DNA of 64,000 bases from CAVTOO01 sp963736355 (GCA_963736355.1 CAVTOO010000002.1:620001-684000), one strand, 5' to 3'. Numbered from the stretch's first letter, positions 31,141 to 44,379 are shown. Program-made: numbers and translations. Notes: a model not told the origin generated them from the letters alone.

Positions 31141-31410
31141 ATGTCGATTACGGCCGAACGCAAGGCCGAAGTCATCAAGTCCAATGCGACGAAGGCCGGC
31201 GACACCGGTTCGCCGGAAGTGCAGGTCGCGATCCTGTCCGAACGCATCACCAACCTGACCGAACATTTCAAGACGCACGCCAAGGACAACCATTCGCGGC
31301 GCGGCCTGCTGAAGCTCGTGTCGCAGCGGCGCTCGCTGCTCGACTATCTGAAGAAGACCGACGAAGGCCGCTACAAGGCCCTGATCGAGAAGCTCGGCAT
31401 CCGTCGCTAA
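31141..31410 (+). CDS. rpsO: 30S ribosomal protein S15
   Basis: S15 binds helices 20-22 of 16S rRNA early in 30S assembly. It has 89 residues, the standard length, and is intact. MSITAERKAEVIKSNATK starts the protein, and HAKDNHSRRGLLKLVSQRR is the S15 signature. It is the only undamaged gene between 26 and 37 kb apart from short stretches, which helps calibrate the indel density there. It lies between truB and pnp, a near-universal bacterial order. Confidence 0.98.
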   Translation: MSITAERKAEVIKSNATKAGDTGSPEVQVAILSERITNLTEHFKTHAKDNHSRRGLLKLVSQRRSLLDYLKKTDEGRYKALIEKLGIRR

Positions 31411-31489
31411 TGCAGAACGGCGCGCGGCCACACCGGCCTGCGCCGATCTCGTTTGTACGGTTGCCGTGCGAATTTTTTGTCGCGCGGCC

Positions 31490-31513
31490 GGCACGGTTAG
31501 ACGCCGTGCCTTT
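31490..31513 (+). terminator. Hairpin after rpsO, possible terminator or processing site
   Basis: Seven-base arms GGCACGG and CCGTGCC enclose TTAGACG and are followed by TTTG. The T-tract is short, so it may be a weak terminator or an RNA-processing stem between rpsO and pnp. A second stem, with GACGGGC/GCCCGTC arms, starts eight bases further on. Confidence 0.45.
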
Positions 31514-31549
31514 GTAAGACGGGCGATTGAATGCCCGTCGTATTGAGTG

Positions 31550-31652
31550 AACGTGATCTGACCCGAAATCGATAATCGCTTTTCGGGATCACGTTTTCCG
31601 AATGAGCATGATCTGGTCCGAAAACCGGTATCCACTTTTCGGGATCATGCTC
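31550..31652. repeat. Two family D palindromes in tandem
   Basis: A diverged copy (ACGTGATCTGACCCGAAATC...TTCGGGATCACGT, 31550-31594) is followed by a near-perfect copy (GAGCATGATCTGGTCCGAAAACCGG...TTCGGGATCATGCTC, 31604-31652) of the element at 14171. They lie in the pnp leader. Confidence 0.7.
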
Positions 31653-31859
31653 CCCCCGATCCGCCAGCAATACGGCCGGCGGATCACTATGGGCACAAGG
31701 CCCGTCCGCCAACGCTTCACGAGGAAGCACGGCGTTACAGGGAGGATCTCTCGCCATGGCAGGATCGCCGGACGCTGAATTCACGGCCGTGAATCTGCAG
31801 CCTCTCGCCGTCTTGCTCATGGCTTGCGGTCGTCCGTGAACCGATGAAAGACGCAACCA

Positions 31860-34024
<2,165 letters not shown>

Positions 34025-34055
34025 TCGCTTCGCTGCATTTCGATAAGAATAAAAA

Positions 34056-34079
34056 GGCGGCCGAAAGGCCGCCTTTTTT
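34056..34079 (+). terminator. Rho-independent terminator of pnp
   Basis: GGCGGCC and GGCCGCC arms enclose a GAAA tetraloop, with AAAAA before and TTTTTT after. It is a textbook intrinsic terminator 32 bases past the pnp stop, so the nusA-to-pnp transcription unit probably ends here. Confidence 0.92.
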
Positions 34080-34254
34080 GTTTGCTGAACTTGTTCTGAC
34101 TTTCCGCAACAAGCGAGCGCCCCGCGCCGGATACGATGATAATTGCATCACGATTGTCACTGGACGCCCGCCTGCGCTTCTTCCAAAATGCCTCTCAGAA
34201 TTGCGGCCCCGGTGCCGCGTGAGACACAATCCGCCGCGACAGGAAGATCAGAAC

Positions 34255-36438
<2,184 letters not shown>

Positions 36439-36454
36439 GCGAAGCCCGAAACAG

Positions 36455-36486
36455 AAACGGCCGGGATCACGCGATCCCGGCCGTTT
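36455..36486. terminator. Bidirectional terminator between katG and fabI
   Basis: AAACGGCCGGGATC and GATCCCGGCCGTTTTT form a long perfect stem with A- and T-rich flanks on both sides. It serves the convergent katG (plus) and fabI (minus) transcripts. Confidence 0.9.
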
Positions 36487-36512
36487 TTATTTGTGTTGGT
36501 TTTGATCGTGCG

Positions 36513-37368
36513 CTACTGCGCGGCGTCCGCGCGGCGGCGGCTTCCTCGGCGGCGATTTCGGCCTCGTCCACCGTCTTGAGCGCGTCGGGCTGCGGCATCG
36601 AGATGATGTTGTAGCCGGAATCGACGAAATGAATGTCGCCGGTGACGCCGGTGGACAGATCGGACAGCAGATAGAGCGCCGACGCCGCCGACCTCTTCGA
36701 TCGACACCGTGCGGCGCAGCGGCGCGTGGCGCTGCTGGAAGTTGAACATCATGCGCGCGTCGGCGATGCCGGCGCCCGCGAGCGTGCGAACCGGTCCGGC
36801 CGAGATGGCGTTGACGCGGATGCCCTGCGGACCGAAATCGGCGGCGAGATAGCGCACCGACGCCTCCAGCGCCGCCTTGGCCACGCCCATGACGTTGTAG
36901 TTGGGCATGACGCGCGTGGAGCCGCCATAGGTCAGCGTCACCATCGAGCCGCCATCGGGCATCAGCGCGGCGGCGCGCTTGGCGATCTCGGTGAAGGAGA
37001 AGCACGAGATCAGCATGGTGCGCTGAAAATTCTCGCGGGTGGTGTCGGCGTAACGGCCCTTCAGCTCGTTCTTGTCGGAGAACGCGATGGCGTGGACGAG
37101 GAAGTCGATGCTGCCCCATGCTCTTGGCGAGCGAATCGAAAACGGAATCGACGCTGGCGAGATCCTCGACGTCGCAGGACAGAACCTTGTCGGAGTTGAC
37201 GCTCGAGGCCAGCGGCCGCACGCGCTTGGCGAGCGCTTCGCCCTGATAGGTGAAGGCGAGGTCAGCGCCGTGCGCGGCCAATGTCTTGGCGATGCCCCAG
37301 GCGATGGAGTGGTCATTGGCGACGCCCATGACCAGTCCACGTTTGCCCTTCATGATGCCTTCGGTCAT
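36513..37368 (-). CDS. fabI: Enoyl-[acyl-carrier-protein] reductase FabI (frameshifted)
   Basis: FabI is the NADH-dependent SDR enzyme for the last step of fatty acid elongation. The N-terminus MTEGIMKGKRGLVMGVANDH holds the nucleotide-binding loop. YNVMGVAKAALEASVRYLA contains the catalytic Tyr-x6-Lys. DLSTGVTGDIHFVDSGYNI is the C-terminal block. Extra bases lie near 37118 and 36690, and a further shift near the end is needed to reach the TAG at 36513-36515; otherwise the frame runs to a later stop inside the terminator. Thus the C-terminus (EEAAAADAAQ) is uncertain. It is the third gene of fabA-fabB-fabI. Confidence 0.9.
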
Positions 37369-37392
37369 CGCAGCGCCCTAAACCCTTTTGTC

Positions 37393-38619
37393 TTACTGTG
37401 CGTCCAGCCGGCTGAACACCAGCGTCGCGTTGGTGCCGCCAAAGCCGAAGGAGTTCGACAGCACGGTGCCGACCTTGGCGTTGTCGACGCGCTTGCGCAG
37501 GATCGGCATATCGGCGAACGCCGGATCGAGTTCCTCAATGTGGGCGCTCTCGCACAGGAAGCCGTTATTCATCATCAGGAGCGAGTAGATCGCTTCCTGC
37601 ACGCCGGTGGCACCGAGCGAATGGCCGGTCAGCGACTTGGTCGCCGAGATCGGCGGGCACTTGTCGCCAGTGCCGAACACCTTGCGCATCGCCTCCATCT
37701 CCGGCGGATCGCCGACCGGCGTCGACGTCGCGTGCGGGTTGATGTAATCGACCTTGGTCTTCACGGTGGACATCGCCATGCGCATGCAGCGCTCGGCGCC
37801 CTCGCCCGACGGCGCAACCATGTCGTAGCCGTCTGAAGTGGCGCCGTAGCCGACGATCTCGCCGTAAATGCGCGCGCCGCGCGCTTTCGCATGCTCAAGC
37901 TCTTCCAGGACCACGACGCCCGCGCCACCGGCGATGACGAAGCCGTCGCGGTTGACGTCATAGGCGCGCGAGGCGGTCGAGGGCGTGTCGTTGTACTTCG
38001 ACGACATCGCACCCATCGCGTCGAACAGCACCGACAGCGACCAGTCGAGTTCTTCGCAGCCGCCGGCGAACATGACGTCCTGCTTGCCCCACTGGATCAT
38101 CTCGTAGGAATTGCCGATGCAATGATTGGACGTCGCGCAGGCCGACGAGATCGAATAGTTGATGCCCTTGATCTTGAACCAGGTGGCGAGCGTCGCGGAC
38201 GCGGTCGACGACATCGCTTTCGGCACGGCGAAGGGACCGACACGCTTGGGGCCCTTGGTGCGCGTGATGTCGGCGGCTTCGATGACCGTGCGCGTCGAGG
38301 GACCGCCCGAGCCCATGATGATGCCGGTGCGCGGATTGGAGATGTCGCCTTCCTCCAGACCGGAATCGCGGATCGCCTGCTCCATCGCGACATGGTTCCA
38401 CGCAGCGCCGCCGCCGAGGAAGCGCATGGCGCGGCGATCGACCGTCTCGGCCGGATCGAGCGTCGGCTTGCCGTGAACCTGCGAGCGAAAGCCAAGCTCG
38501 GCGTATTTGTCGGCACGCGTGATGCCAGACTTGGCCTCATACAGGCTCGACAGCACTTCCTGGGTATTGTTGCCGATGGAGGAGACGATACCCATCCCCG
38601 TGACGACGACCCGCCTCAT
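37393..38619 (-). CDS. fabB: Beta-ketoacyl-ACP synthase I FabB
   Basis: FabB is the condensing enzyme that elongates cis-unsaturated acyl chains. It has 408 residues and is intact. The active-site Cys161 is in SSACATSNHCIG, His296 in NPHATSTP and Lys328/His333 in KSLTGHSLGATG. GGFG-type GFGGTNATLVF closes the protein. It lies 24 bases before fabI and 72 after fabA, giving the alphaproteobacterial fabA-fabB-fabI operon for the anaerobic unsaturated fatty acid route. It is undamaged, in contrast to katG and fabI beside it. Confidence 0.97.
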   Translation of the reverse strand: MRRVVVTGMGIVSSIGNNTQEVLSSLYEAKSGITRADKYAELGFRSQVHGKPTLDPAETVDRRAMRFLGGGAAWNHVAMEQAIRDSGLEEGDISNPRTGIIMGSGGPSTRTVIEAADITRTKGPKRVGPFAVPKAMSSTASATLATWFKIKGINYSISSACATSNHCIGNSYEMIQWGKQDVMFAGGCEELDWSLSVLFDAMGAMSSKYNDTPSTASRAYDVNRDGFVIAGGAGVVVLEELEHAKARGARIYGEIVGYGATSDGYDMVAPSGEGAERCMRMAMSTVKTKVDYINPHATSTPVGDPPEMEAMRKVFGTGDKCPPISATKSLTGHSLGATGVQEAIYSLLMMNNGFLCESAHIEELDPAFADMPILRKRVDNAKVGTVLSNSFGFGGTNATLVFSRLDAQ

Positions 38620-38691
38620 GACAACCTCACTTGATTCAAGATTTGCTTCGATGTGCCGGCACTGCGGCGGTTCGTCGCGGCGGCTGGATCA

Positions 38692-39222
38692 TCAGCCCGC
38701 GGCTTGCGGCGCGGTGCCCTGCTGAAACAGACCAACCTTCATATCCTTGACGCGATAGATAATCTCGCCATCGGCCGACATCCAGCCATCGGCGATGCCC
38801 AGCACAAGCTTGGAGCGCATCACGCGCTTGATGTCGACATTATAGACCACGTTCTTGACGCTGGGCTGGACCTGACCGGACAGCTTCACTTCGCCAAGAC
38901 CGAGCGCCCGCCCGCTGCCCGGCGCCCCCAGCCAGCCGAGATAGAAGCCCAGCATCTGCCACAGCGCATCGATGCCCAGGCAGCCCGGCATGACCGGATC
39001 GCCCTTGAAGTGGCAGGCAAAAAACCAGAGGTCGGGCTTGATGGCGAGTTCCGCCTGGATCACGCCCTTGCCGTTCTCGCCGCCGGTCTCGCTGACCTGG
39101 CTGATACGGTCGAACATGAGCATCGGCGGCAGCGGCAACTGGGCATTGCCCGGACCAAACAGCTCGCCGCGTCCGCAGGCCAGCAGGTCTTCGTATTCAT
39201 AGCTGCTACGACGTTCGAGCAT
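38692..39222 (-). CDS. fabA: 3-hydroxydecanoyl-ACP dehydratase/isomerase FabA
   Basis: FabA dehydrates 3-hydroxydecanoyl-ACP and isomerises the product to the cis-3 form, feeding unsaturated fatty acid synthesis. It has 176 residues, one hot-dog domain. His71 (ACHFKGDPVMPG) and Asp85 (LGIDALWQM) match the catalytic pair of E. coli FabA. The ATG at 39222 (MLERRSSYEYEDLLACGRGE) follows the family; an ATG at 39252 would add ten residues. It is divergent from irr across 241 bases, so the two genes share a control region. Confidence 0.97.
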   Translation of the reverse strand: MLERRSSYEYEDLLACGRGELFGPGNAQLPLPPMLMFDRISQVSETGGENGKGVIQAELAIKPDLWFFACHFKGDPVMPGCLGIDALWQMLGFYLGWLGAPGSGRALGLGEVKLSGQVQPSVKNVVYNVDIKRVMRSKLVLGIADGWMSADGEIIYRVKDMKVGLFQQGTAPQAAG

Positions 39223-39463
39223 ACCCACCCATCTCCACGGCCCCCCGGACAATCATGGGGCCCAAATCCGCGGGGTCTGTAACATAGGCACCCGACGTGG
39301 CAAAGCTTCGGCGGAACCCCGCCGCGGCCCATTAAGCACTATTGTGGGTCGGCCGCCATGCGTTGCGACGAAGTTGCATCTGCAGGGCCAAGGCATTACA
39401 ATATATTGTCAAATTTGCGTTTTGGACCCGTAACTCAGTACCAAGCCAGATACCAAGAACGAT

Positions 39464-39958
39464 ATGGACACGACCCCGATCGAGATCGTCGAACAGATTG
39501 AAACCGAGAGTTTCGACAGCCTGCCGACCAGGTTGCCGCTGCTCAACGGTTGCCCGTGGCATGACGTCAGGGAAATGCTGCAATCTGTGGGCTTGCGTCC
39601 GACCCGCCAGCGCATGGCGCTGGGCTGGCTCCTGTTCGGCAAGGGCGACCGTCACCTGACCGCCGAAATGCTGTTCGAGGAAGCGCTGCAGGCGCGCGTG
39701 CCGCTGTCGCTGGCGACCGTCTACAACACGCTCAACCAGTTCACCGAGCTCGGCCTGCTGCGTCAGGTCAGCGTGACCGGTGCGAAGACCTACTTCGACA
39801 CCAATGTCAGCGCGCATCATCATTTCTATGTCGAGCACGACCACGCGCTGGTCGATCTGCCCGACCCGCAGCTTGTCATCGACAAATTGCCTGAAGTCCC
39901 GGAAGGCTACGAGATCAGCAAGATCGATCTCGTGATCCGGCTGCGCAAGAAGAGCTGA
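39464..39958 (+). CDS. irr: Iron response regulator Irr (Fur family)
   Basis: Irr controls heme and iron genes in Rhizobiales and is degraded when it binds heme. It has 164 residues. The heme regulatory motif GCPWH is at residues 29-33, directly before the winged helix (VGLRPTRQRMALGWLLF). The second heme/metal site HHHFYVEH begins at His118. ATVYNTLNQFTELGLLRQV is the recognition region. The GCPWH motif is typical of the Bradyrhizobium form. It is divergently arranged with fabA, as in relatives. I did not find a clear iron control element in the gap. Confidence 0.96.
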   Translation: MDTTPIEIVEQIETESFDSLPTRLPLLNGCPWHDVREMLQSVGLRPTRQRMALGWLLFGKGDRHLTAEMLFEEALQARVPLSLATVYNTLNQFTELGLLRQVSVTGAKTYFDTNVSAHHHFYVEHDHALVDLPDPQLVIDKLPEVPEGYEISKIDLVIRLRKKS

Positions 39959-39977
39959 TCAGACTTTCACAATCCGC

Positions 39978-40129
39978 AGCCTCATGGTGAGGAGCGCGAC
40001 TTTGCCGAAGCGCTGGCGGCATACACTTGCCAGCGATGCTGCGCGTCTCGAACCATGACGTGATTTAATTGTGCGTGAGGCTTTCATCCTTCGAGACGCC
40101 CTGCTGCGCAGGACTCCTCAGGATGAGGA
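39978..40129. repeat. Two family B palindromes after irr
   Basis: A long one with an extended stem (39978-40061, GCCTCATGGTGAGGAGCGCG...GTCTCGAACCATGAC) and a standard one (40083-40129, TCATCCTTCGAGACG...CTCCTCAGGATGAGG) fill the space between the convergent irr and SH3 protein genes. Confidence 0.75.
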
Positions 40130-40136
40130 AACCGCG

Positions 40137-40655
40137 TCAGTTCACTTTTTCGCCGGGATAGACGCCCCACAGGCGCTGCTGCTCGATCCAGCCATCGAAT
40201 TCGCGACCGGCAATGCGGCACCATGTGCCGGTGCAGCGCTTGACCGTGGCGGTGACGCCGGGCTGCAGGCGCGCGGTGACCGAGCCCGTGACATCGGCGT
40301 CATCGTAAAGCGGCGCGAGATCGTCCTTCGACTTCATCGTGACGACGGCGGTGCGGCGACCCGCCAGCAGCGAATGATAGACCCAGCCTTCGGCGCCTTC
40401 GGAATCGCGCACGCGGCGCCAGTTCTCGAATTCGGCCGTGACCTCGACCGGCAAGCCGGACCGCGTATAGACCCAGCTCACATCATGGTCCTTGGTCGGC
40501 CCGCCCCGGACATTGACGTGATCGGACTTCAGGCTGACGAAACGCGGGATCTGCAAGCCGCTGGCGGAGCCGGTTTCGACGGCGACAGCGGGCGTGGCGA
40601 GAACACAAATCAAGGCAAGGCTTGAGACAAGGGCGGAGAACACACTGCAACGCAT
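40137..40655 (-). CDS. Secreted SH3 (SH3b-like) domain protein
   Basis: The 172-residue exported protein starts with signal peptide MRCSVFSALVSSLALICVL, with likely cleavage after AVA near residue 25. Two bacterial SH3-like modules follow, the first around KSDHVNVRGGPTKDHDVSWVY and the second around GSVTARLQPGVTATVKRC...GWIEQQRLWGVYPGE. Such domains bind cell-wall peptides, so a periplasmic role is likely, but no enzyme domain is attached. I take the ATG at 40655, which gives a normal signal peptide, over one at 40712. The dehydrogenase gene is divergent. Confidence 0.85.
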   Translation of the reverse strand: MRCSVFSALVSSLALICVLATPAVAVETGSASGLQIPRFVSLKSDHVNVRGGPTKDHDVSWVYTRSGLPVEVTAEFENWRRVRDSEGAEGWVYHSLLAGRRTAVVTMKSKDDLAPLYDDADVTGSVTARLQPGVTATVKRCTGTWCRIAGREFDGWIEQQRLWGVYPGEKVN

Positions 40656-40921
40656 GATCGGGGATCTTTTAATTGTTCTGGTGAGGCAGGAGTTGGCGGG
40701 AAACCATGTCATTTTCCTCCCTTAACCTGCTCTGGTTCTTGTCCTGATGCCGGCTCCGTGGGAAACAGGCTCGCAAGGCGGGCTTGCGGGACGAAAGGGC
40801 AGTTTCTAACGAGCGGGTTAACGACCGCTAAACCGTCGGCTCTTTTCGGCCTAAAGCAGCGTTGAGCGGTGAAAGTTCCAAGGATCTACGTAGGAATCTG
40901 ACCAAGATTCACGGGCCCGCC

Positions 40922-41923
40922 ATGACAGCGCAGAAAAAGCCACTGGTCGTCGTGACACGTAAATTGCCGGACCCGGTCGAGGTCCGCATGCGCGAACTGT
41001 TCGACGTGCGCCTCAATGCAGACGACCGCCCGATGACGCCCGAGGCGCTGGCCGCCGCCATGCGCGAGGCCGATGCGCTGGTGCCGACCGTGACCGACCG
41101 CATCAACGAAAACATTCTCAGGCAGGACGGGCGGCGCGTGACGCTGATCGCCCATTTCGGCAATGGCGTCGACAATATCGACGTTGCGGCCGCGCATGCG
41201 CTTGGCGTCACGGTGACCAACACGCCGAAGGTTCTGACCGAAGACACCGCCGACATGACGATGGCGCTCATTCTGGCGGTGCCGCGGCGGATGATCGAAG
41301 GCGCGACGGTGCTCGGCGAGGGCCGCGCATGGAGCGGCTGGTCGCCGACCTGGATGCTCGGCAATCGACTGGGCGGCAAATCGCTCGGCATTATCGGCAT
41401 GGGCCGCATCGGCCAGGCGGTGGCGCGCCGCGCGCGGGCGTTCGGATTGCAGGTTCACTATCACAACCGCAAGCGCGTCGCGCCCGCGATCGAGCAGGAG
41501 TTCGGCGCGACCTATTGGGATTCGCTCGACCAGATGCTGGCGCGCATGGACATCGTCTCGGTGAATTGTCCGCATACGCCGGCGACGTTCCATCTGCTGT
41601 CGGCGCGGCGGCTGAAGCTGCTGCGCAAGGAAGCCTTCATCGTCAACACCGCGCGCGGCGAGATCATCGACGAAGCGGCGCTGGTGAAGATGCTGGAAGC
41701 GGGCGAACTCGCAGGCGCCGGTCTCGACGTGTTCGAGCACGAGCCCGCGGTGAGCCCGCGCCTGGTACGCCTCGCCAAAACCGGCAAGGTGGTGCTGCTG
41801 CCGCATATGGGATCGGCCACCATCGAAGGCCGCATCGACATGGGCGAGAAGGTCATCATCAACATCAAGACGTTCTTCGACGGGCACAAGCCGCCGGATC
41901 GCGTGCTACCCGGAATGCTGTGA
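40922..41923 (+). CDS. D-isomer-specific 2-hydroxyacid dehydrogenase (glyoxylate reductase type)
   Basis: This NAD(P)H-dependent reductase of the GyaR/GhrB type has 333 residues. The Rossmann motif GIIGMGRIGQAVARRA is near 157-172. The catalytic residues fit Arg in NTARGEIIDEAAL, Glu in FEHEPAVSP and His in LLPHMGSATIEG. Glyoxylate or hydroxypyruvate are the likely substrates by family. The start at 40922 (MTAQKKPLVVVTRKLP) is normal; an in-frame TTG at 40862 would add 20 residues. The last 33 bases are partly repeated at 41980-42012 beyond a terminator. Confidence 0.92.
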   Translation: MTAQKKPLVVVTRKLPDPVEVRMRELFDVRLNADDRPMTPEALAAAMREADALVPTVTDRINENILRQDGRRVTLIAHFGNGVDNIDVAAAHALGVTVTNTPKVLTEDTADMTMALILAVPRRMIEGATVLGEGRAWSGWSPTWMLGNRLGGKSLGIIGMGRIGQAVARRARAFGLQVHYHNRKRVAPAIEQEFGATYWDSLDQMLARMDIVSVNCPHTPATFHLLSARRLKLLRKEAFIVNTARGEIIDEAALVKMLEAGELAGAGLDVFEHEPAVSPRLVRLAKTGKVVLLPHMGSATIEGRIDMGEKVIINIKTFFDGHKPPDRVLPGML

Positions 41924-42012
41924 CGAAAGCGGCGGCTTGATTTTTGATTGAAGACGGCCCGCTGACAGCGGGCCTTTTGCCGCCGGATCGCGTGTTGCCG
42001 GGGATGTTGTAA
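41891..42012 (+). repeat. Duplicated 3' end of the dehydrogenase gene
   Basis: The 33 bases at 41891-41923, coding PPDRVLPGML and stop, recur at 41980-42012 after the terminator. Six bases differ, and by my reading every change is synonymous (for example CTA to TTG, TGA to TAA). The second copy has no start and belongs to no gene. This looks like the tail of a related gene left behind. Confidence 0.7.
41956..41978 (+). terminator. Terminator-like hairpin after the dehydrogenase gene
   Basis: GGCCCGCTG and CAGCGGGCC form a nine-base stem with a short ACA-type loop, followed by TTTT. It lies 33 bases after the stop codon. Confidence 0.75.
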
Positions 42013-42103
42013 CTATCCGCGTCATCCGGGCATAGCCGTTGAAGCGGCTCGATCGCTCGCCTACGTCGGCCATCCAGTTTCTTCGAAGACAGTCGAAAAG
42101 ATG

Positions 42104-42130
42104 GATCACCGGGTCAGGCCCGGTGATGAC
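42104..42130. repeat. Short palindrome at the MoeB gene 3' end
   Basis: GATCACCGGGTCAGGCCCGGTGATGAC-type inverted repeat, related to 6722-6764. It overlaps the last codons of the convergent MoeB/ThiF gene. Confidence 0.6.
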
Positions 42131-42935
42131 GACTGAGCGTGGATCGACAAATCCCTGATCGTCGGATTGTCGCCGTTCAGCGGGTTTTCCGGATCGCGAT
42201 TGTAGCGCAGCGTCTCGAAGCGCATCGCGCGCGAATCGATCATCACCAGCCGGCCGACGAGAGCGTCGCCGAACCCGACAATCGCGCGGATGACTTCAAT
42301 CGACATCATCGAACCGACGAGACCCGCGAGCGCGCCGAGAATGCCGGCTTCCTCGCATGTGGGAACCGTGCCGGGCGGCGGCGGCTCGGGAAACAGACAG
42401 CGATAGGTCGGATTGAGCGCGCCGTCGGCGTCGCGCTCATGCGGACGCAAGGTGGTCACCGAGCCGTCGAACTGACCGAGCGCGCCGGTGACGAGCGGGC
42501 GCCGGGCGAGATAACAGGCATCGGAGACGAGATAACGCGTCGCGAAATTATCCGAACCATCGGCGACAATGTCATGCGCAGCGATCAGATCGAGCGCGTT
42601 CGCAGCATCGATGCGCTGCGCCAGCGCCGTGACCTCGACATGCGGATTGAGCGCGGCGATGGCGCGCGCGGCACTCTCGACCTTTAGGCACGACCGACAT
42701 CGGCGGTTGAATGGATCACCTGCCGCTGCAGATTGGACAGCGAGACCGTATCGTCGTCGATGACGGTGAGGTGTCCGACGCCCGCGGCGGCGAGATATTG
42801 CAAGAGCGGCGCGCCGAGCCCGCCCGCGCCGATCACGAGCACGCGCGCGGATTTAAGCTTCGCCTGACCCGCGCCGCCCACCTCGCGCATCACAATGTGA
42901 CGCGCATATCGCTCGATTTCGTCGTCTTTTAGCAT
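42106..42935 (-). CDS. moeB: MoeB/ThiF/HesA-family adenylyltransferase (one frameshift)
   Basis: This E1-like enzyme adenylates the C-terminus of MoaD/ThiS-type sulfur carriers for molybdopterin or thiamine. About 275 residues. RYARHIVMREVGGAGQAKLK and the ATP-binding GAGGLGAPLLQYLAAAGVG lie near the start. ADGSDNFATRYLVSDACY contains the conserved Asp. CLFPEPPPPGTVPTCEEAGILG holds the catalytic-loop cysteine. Two extra bases near 42689 create an early stop after STADVGRA. The final residues (SSPGLTR) are encoded by a palindromic repeat. Moe versus Thi function cannot be settled here, as no carrier gene is adjacent. Confidence 0.88.
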
Positions 42936-43054
42936 CGAAGCATGAAATGCGCGCTCGAGGCGGGCCGGTCAAGGGTGGGAACACCTGTTGCCATGAACCT
43001 TGGCTGCGTTAGGCTAGACCAATAGCGACCTCAGATATGAAAGACAGAACGGCC

Positions 43055-44379
43055 ATGACGAAAATCGCCCTTGCCGTTGCGGCCCTGATCGTCGGCGACA
43101 CCCGCGCTGGCGCAAACGCCCGCGCAGCCGAAGGCGGCGCCTGCGGCCCCTGCCCGCCCGGCCGCGCAAACGCCCGCCGATACGTTTCGGGCCATGACCG
43201 CGCAGGAACGTCAGGCGATCCAGTCCGATCTCGCCTGGGCCAGCCTCTACAACGGCGTCGTCGATGGCGAGTTCAACGATCGCGTGATCGTCGCGATCCG
43301 CGCTTATCAGCAGCGCACCGGCGCGCGCCAGACCGGCGTTCTCAACCCGCAGGAGCGCGCGACGCTCGCCGCCGATTCCAAGAAGCTGCAGGACAATGCC
43401 GGCTGGCGCATCGTCGACGACATGGTCAGCGGCGGCAAGGTCGGCATTCCGACCAAGCTCGCGCCACAGGTGGCGACGAGCGGCGCCGGCATGAAATGGA
43501 CGTCGGCGCAGGGCCAGGTGCAGATCGAAACCTGGCGCGTGCGCGAGCCCGACATCACCATTGCGACCGTCGCCGCGCGCGAGCGCGCGAAGGGTCCGCC
43601 GCCGCGCGAGGTGAAATACTCCGCGATCCGCCCGGACTTCTTCGTGCTCTCAGGCCAGCAGGGCCTGAAGAAATTCTACATGCGCGGGCAATTCCAGAAC
43701 GGCGAAGTGCGCGGCCTGACGATCCTCTACGATCAGGCGACCGAAGGCGTGATGGAGCCGGTGGTGATCGCAATGTCGAGCGCGTTCGCGCCGTTCCGCG
43801 CGCTCGACCCGGCCCCGCCGCCGCGCCGCGCCGTGGAATATTCAACCGGCATCGTTGTGGCCGCCAACGGCACCATCCTCGCGGACCGCATCGCGACGGA
43901 TGGCTGCCAAAGCTTCGTCATCGACGGACGCGGCAATGCCGACCGCATCGCCCAGGATGAAAAGAGCGGACTGACCTTGCTGCGCATCTATGGCGCGAGC
44001 GGATTGACGCCGATGCCGGTGACCACCGGTGCCGCAAAGCCCGAGCTGACATTGACGGGCATTGCCGATCCGCAATTTCAGAACGGCCGCAACGCGGTGA
44101 GCACTGTCGCGACACGGCTCGGCAGCCAGCGGCAGCGATCTGGCGACGATCCCGGCGCAAGGCTTTGCCGGCGCGCCGGCCTTCGATGCCGACGGCAAGT
44201 TCGCAGGGCTTGCGACGCTGAAGCCGGCCGTGGTGGCCGGACCGGCCAGCGCGCCGCAAGGCGCATTGATTTCAGCCGACACCGTCAGCGCGTTCCTGAC
44301 TGCGAACAAGATCGCGAGTGTTTCGGGCGCGGCCAATGCGAAGGCGTCGGTCGTGCGCGTGATTTGCGTGAGAAGGTAA
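43055..44379 (+). CDS. Secreted peptidoglycan-binding/trypsin-fold pseudo-protease (two frameshifts)
   Basis: About 441 residues once extra bases near 43095 and 44127 are discounted. A signal peptide (MTKIALAVAALIVG...PALA) leads into a Pro/Ala/Gln linker. Then comes a PG_binding_1-like domain (AIQSDLAWASLYNGVVDGEF...QTGVLNPQERATL), a middle domain, and a trypsin/HtrA-like fold with GIVVAANGTILADRIATDGC. Where His, Asp and Ser would be expected I read ADRIA, KSGLTLL and GFAGAPAF, so the catalytic triad is probably lost. A periplasmic binding or scaffold role is inferred. It is divergent from moeB. The start could also be 43037. Confidence 0.78.

Larger units (their letters stand above)
31411..31859 (+). 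other. rpsO-pnp intergenic leader with hairpins
   Basis: The 449-base gap holds hairpin GGCACGG/CCGTGCC plus TTT (31490-31513), hairpin GACGGGC/GCCCGTC (31518-31539) and two family D elements (31550-31594 and 31604-31652). About 200 bases of low-structure sequence then lead to the pnp start. Pnp leaders of other bacteria carry RNase III-processed stems used in autoregulation; the two perfect stems are candidates. A -10/-35 pair could not be fixed. Confidence 0.5.

Noticed and set aside
39342..39463. Longer Irr start or extra ORF upstream of irr
   Set aside because: The in-frame extension does not match Irr proteins. The ATG at 39464 places GCPWH at the expected position.
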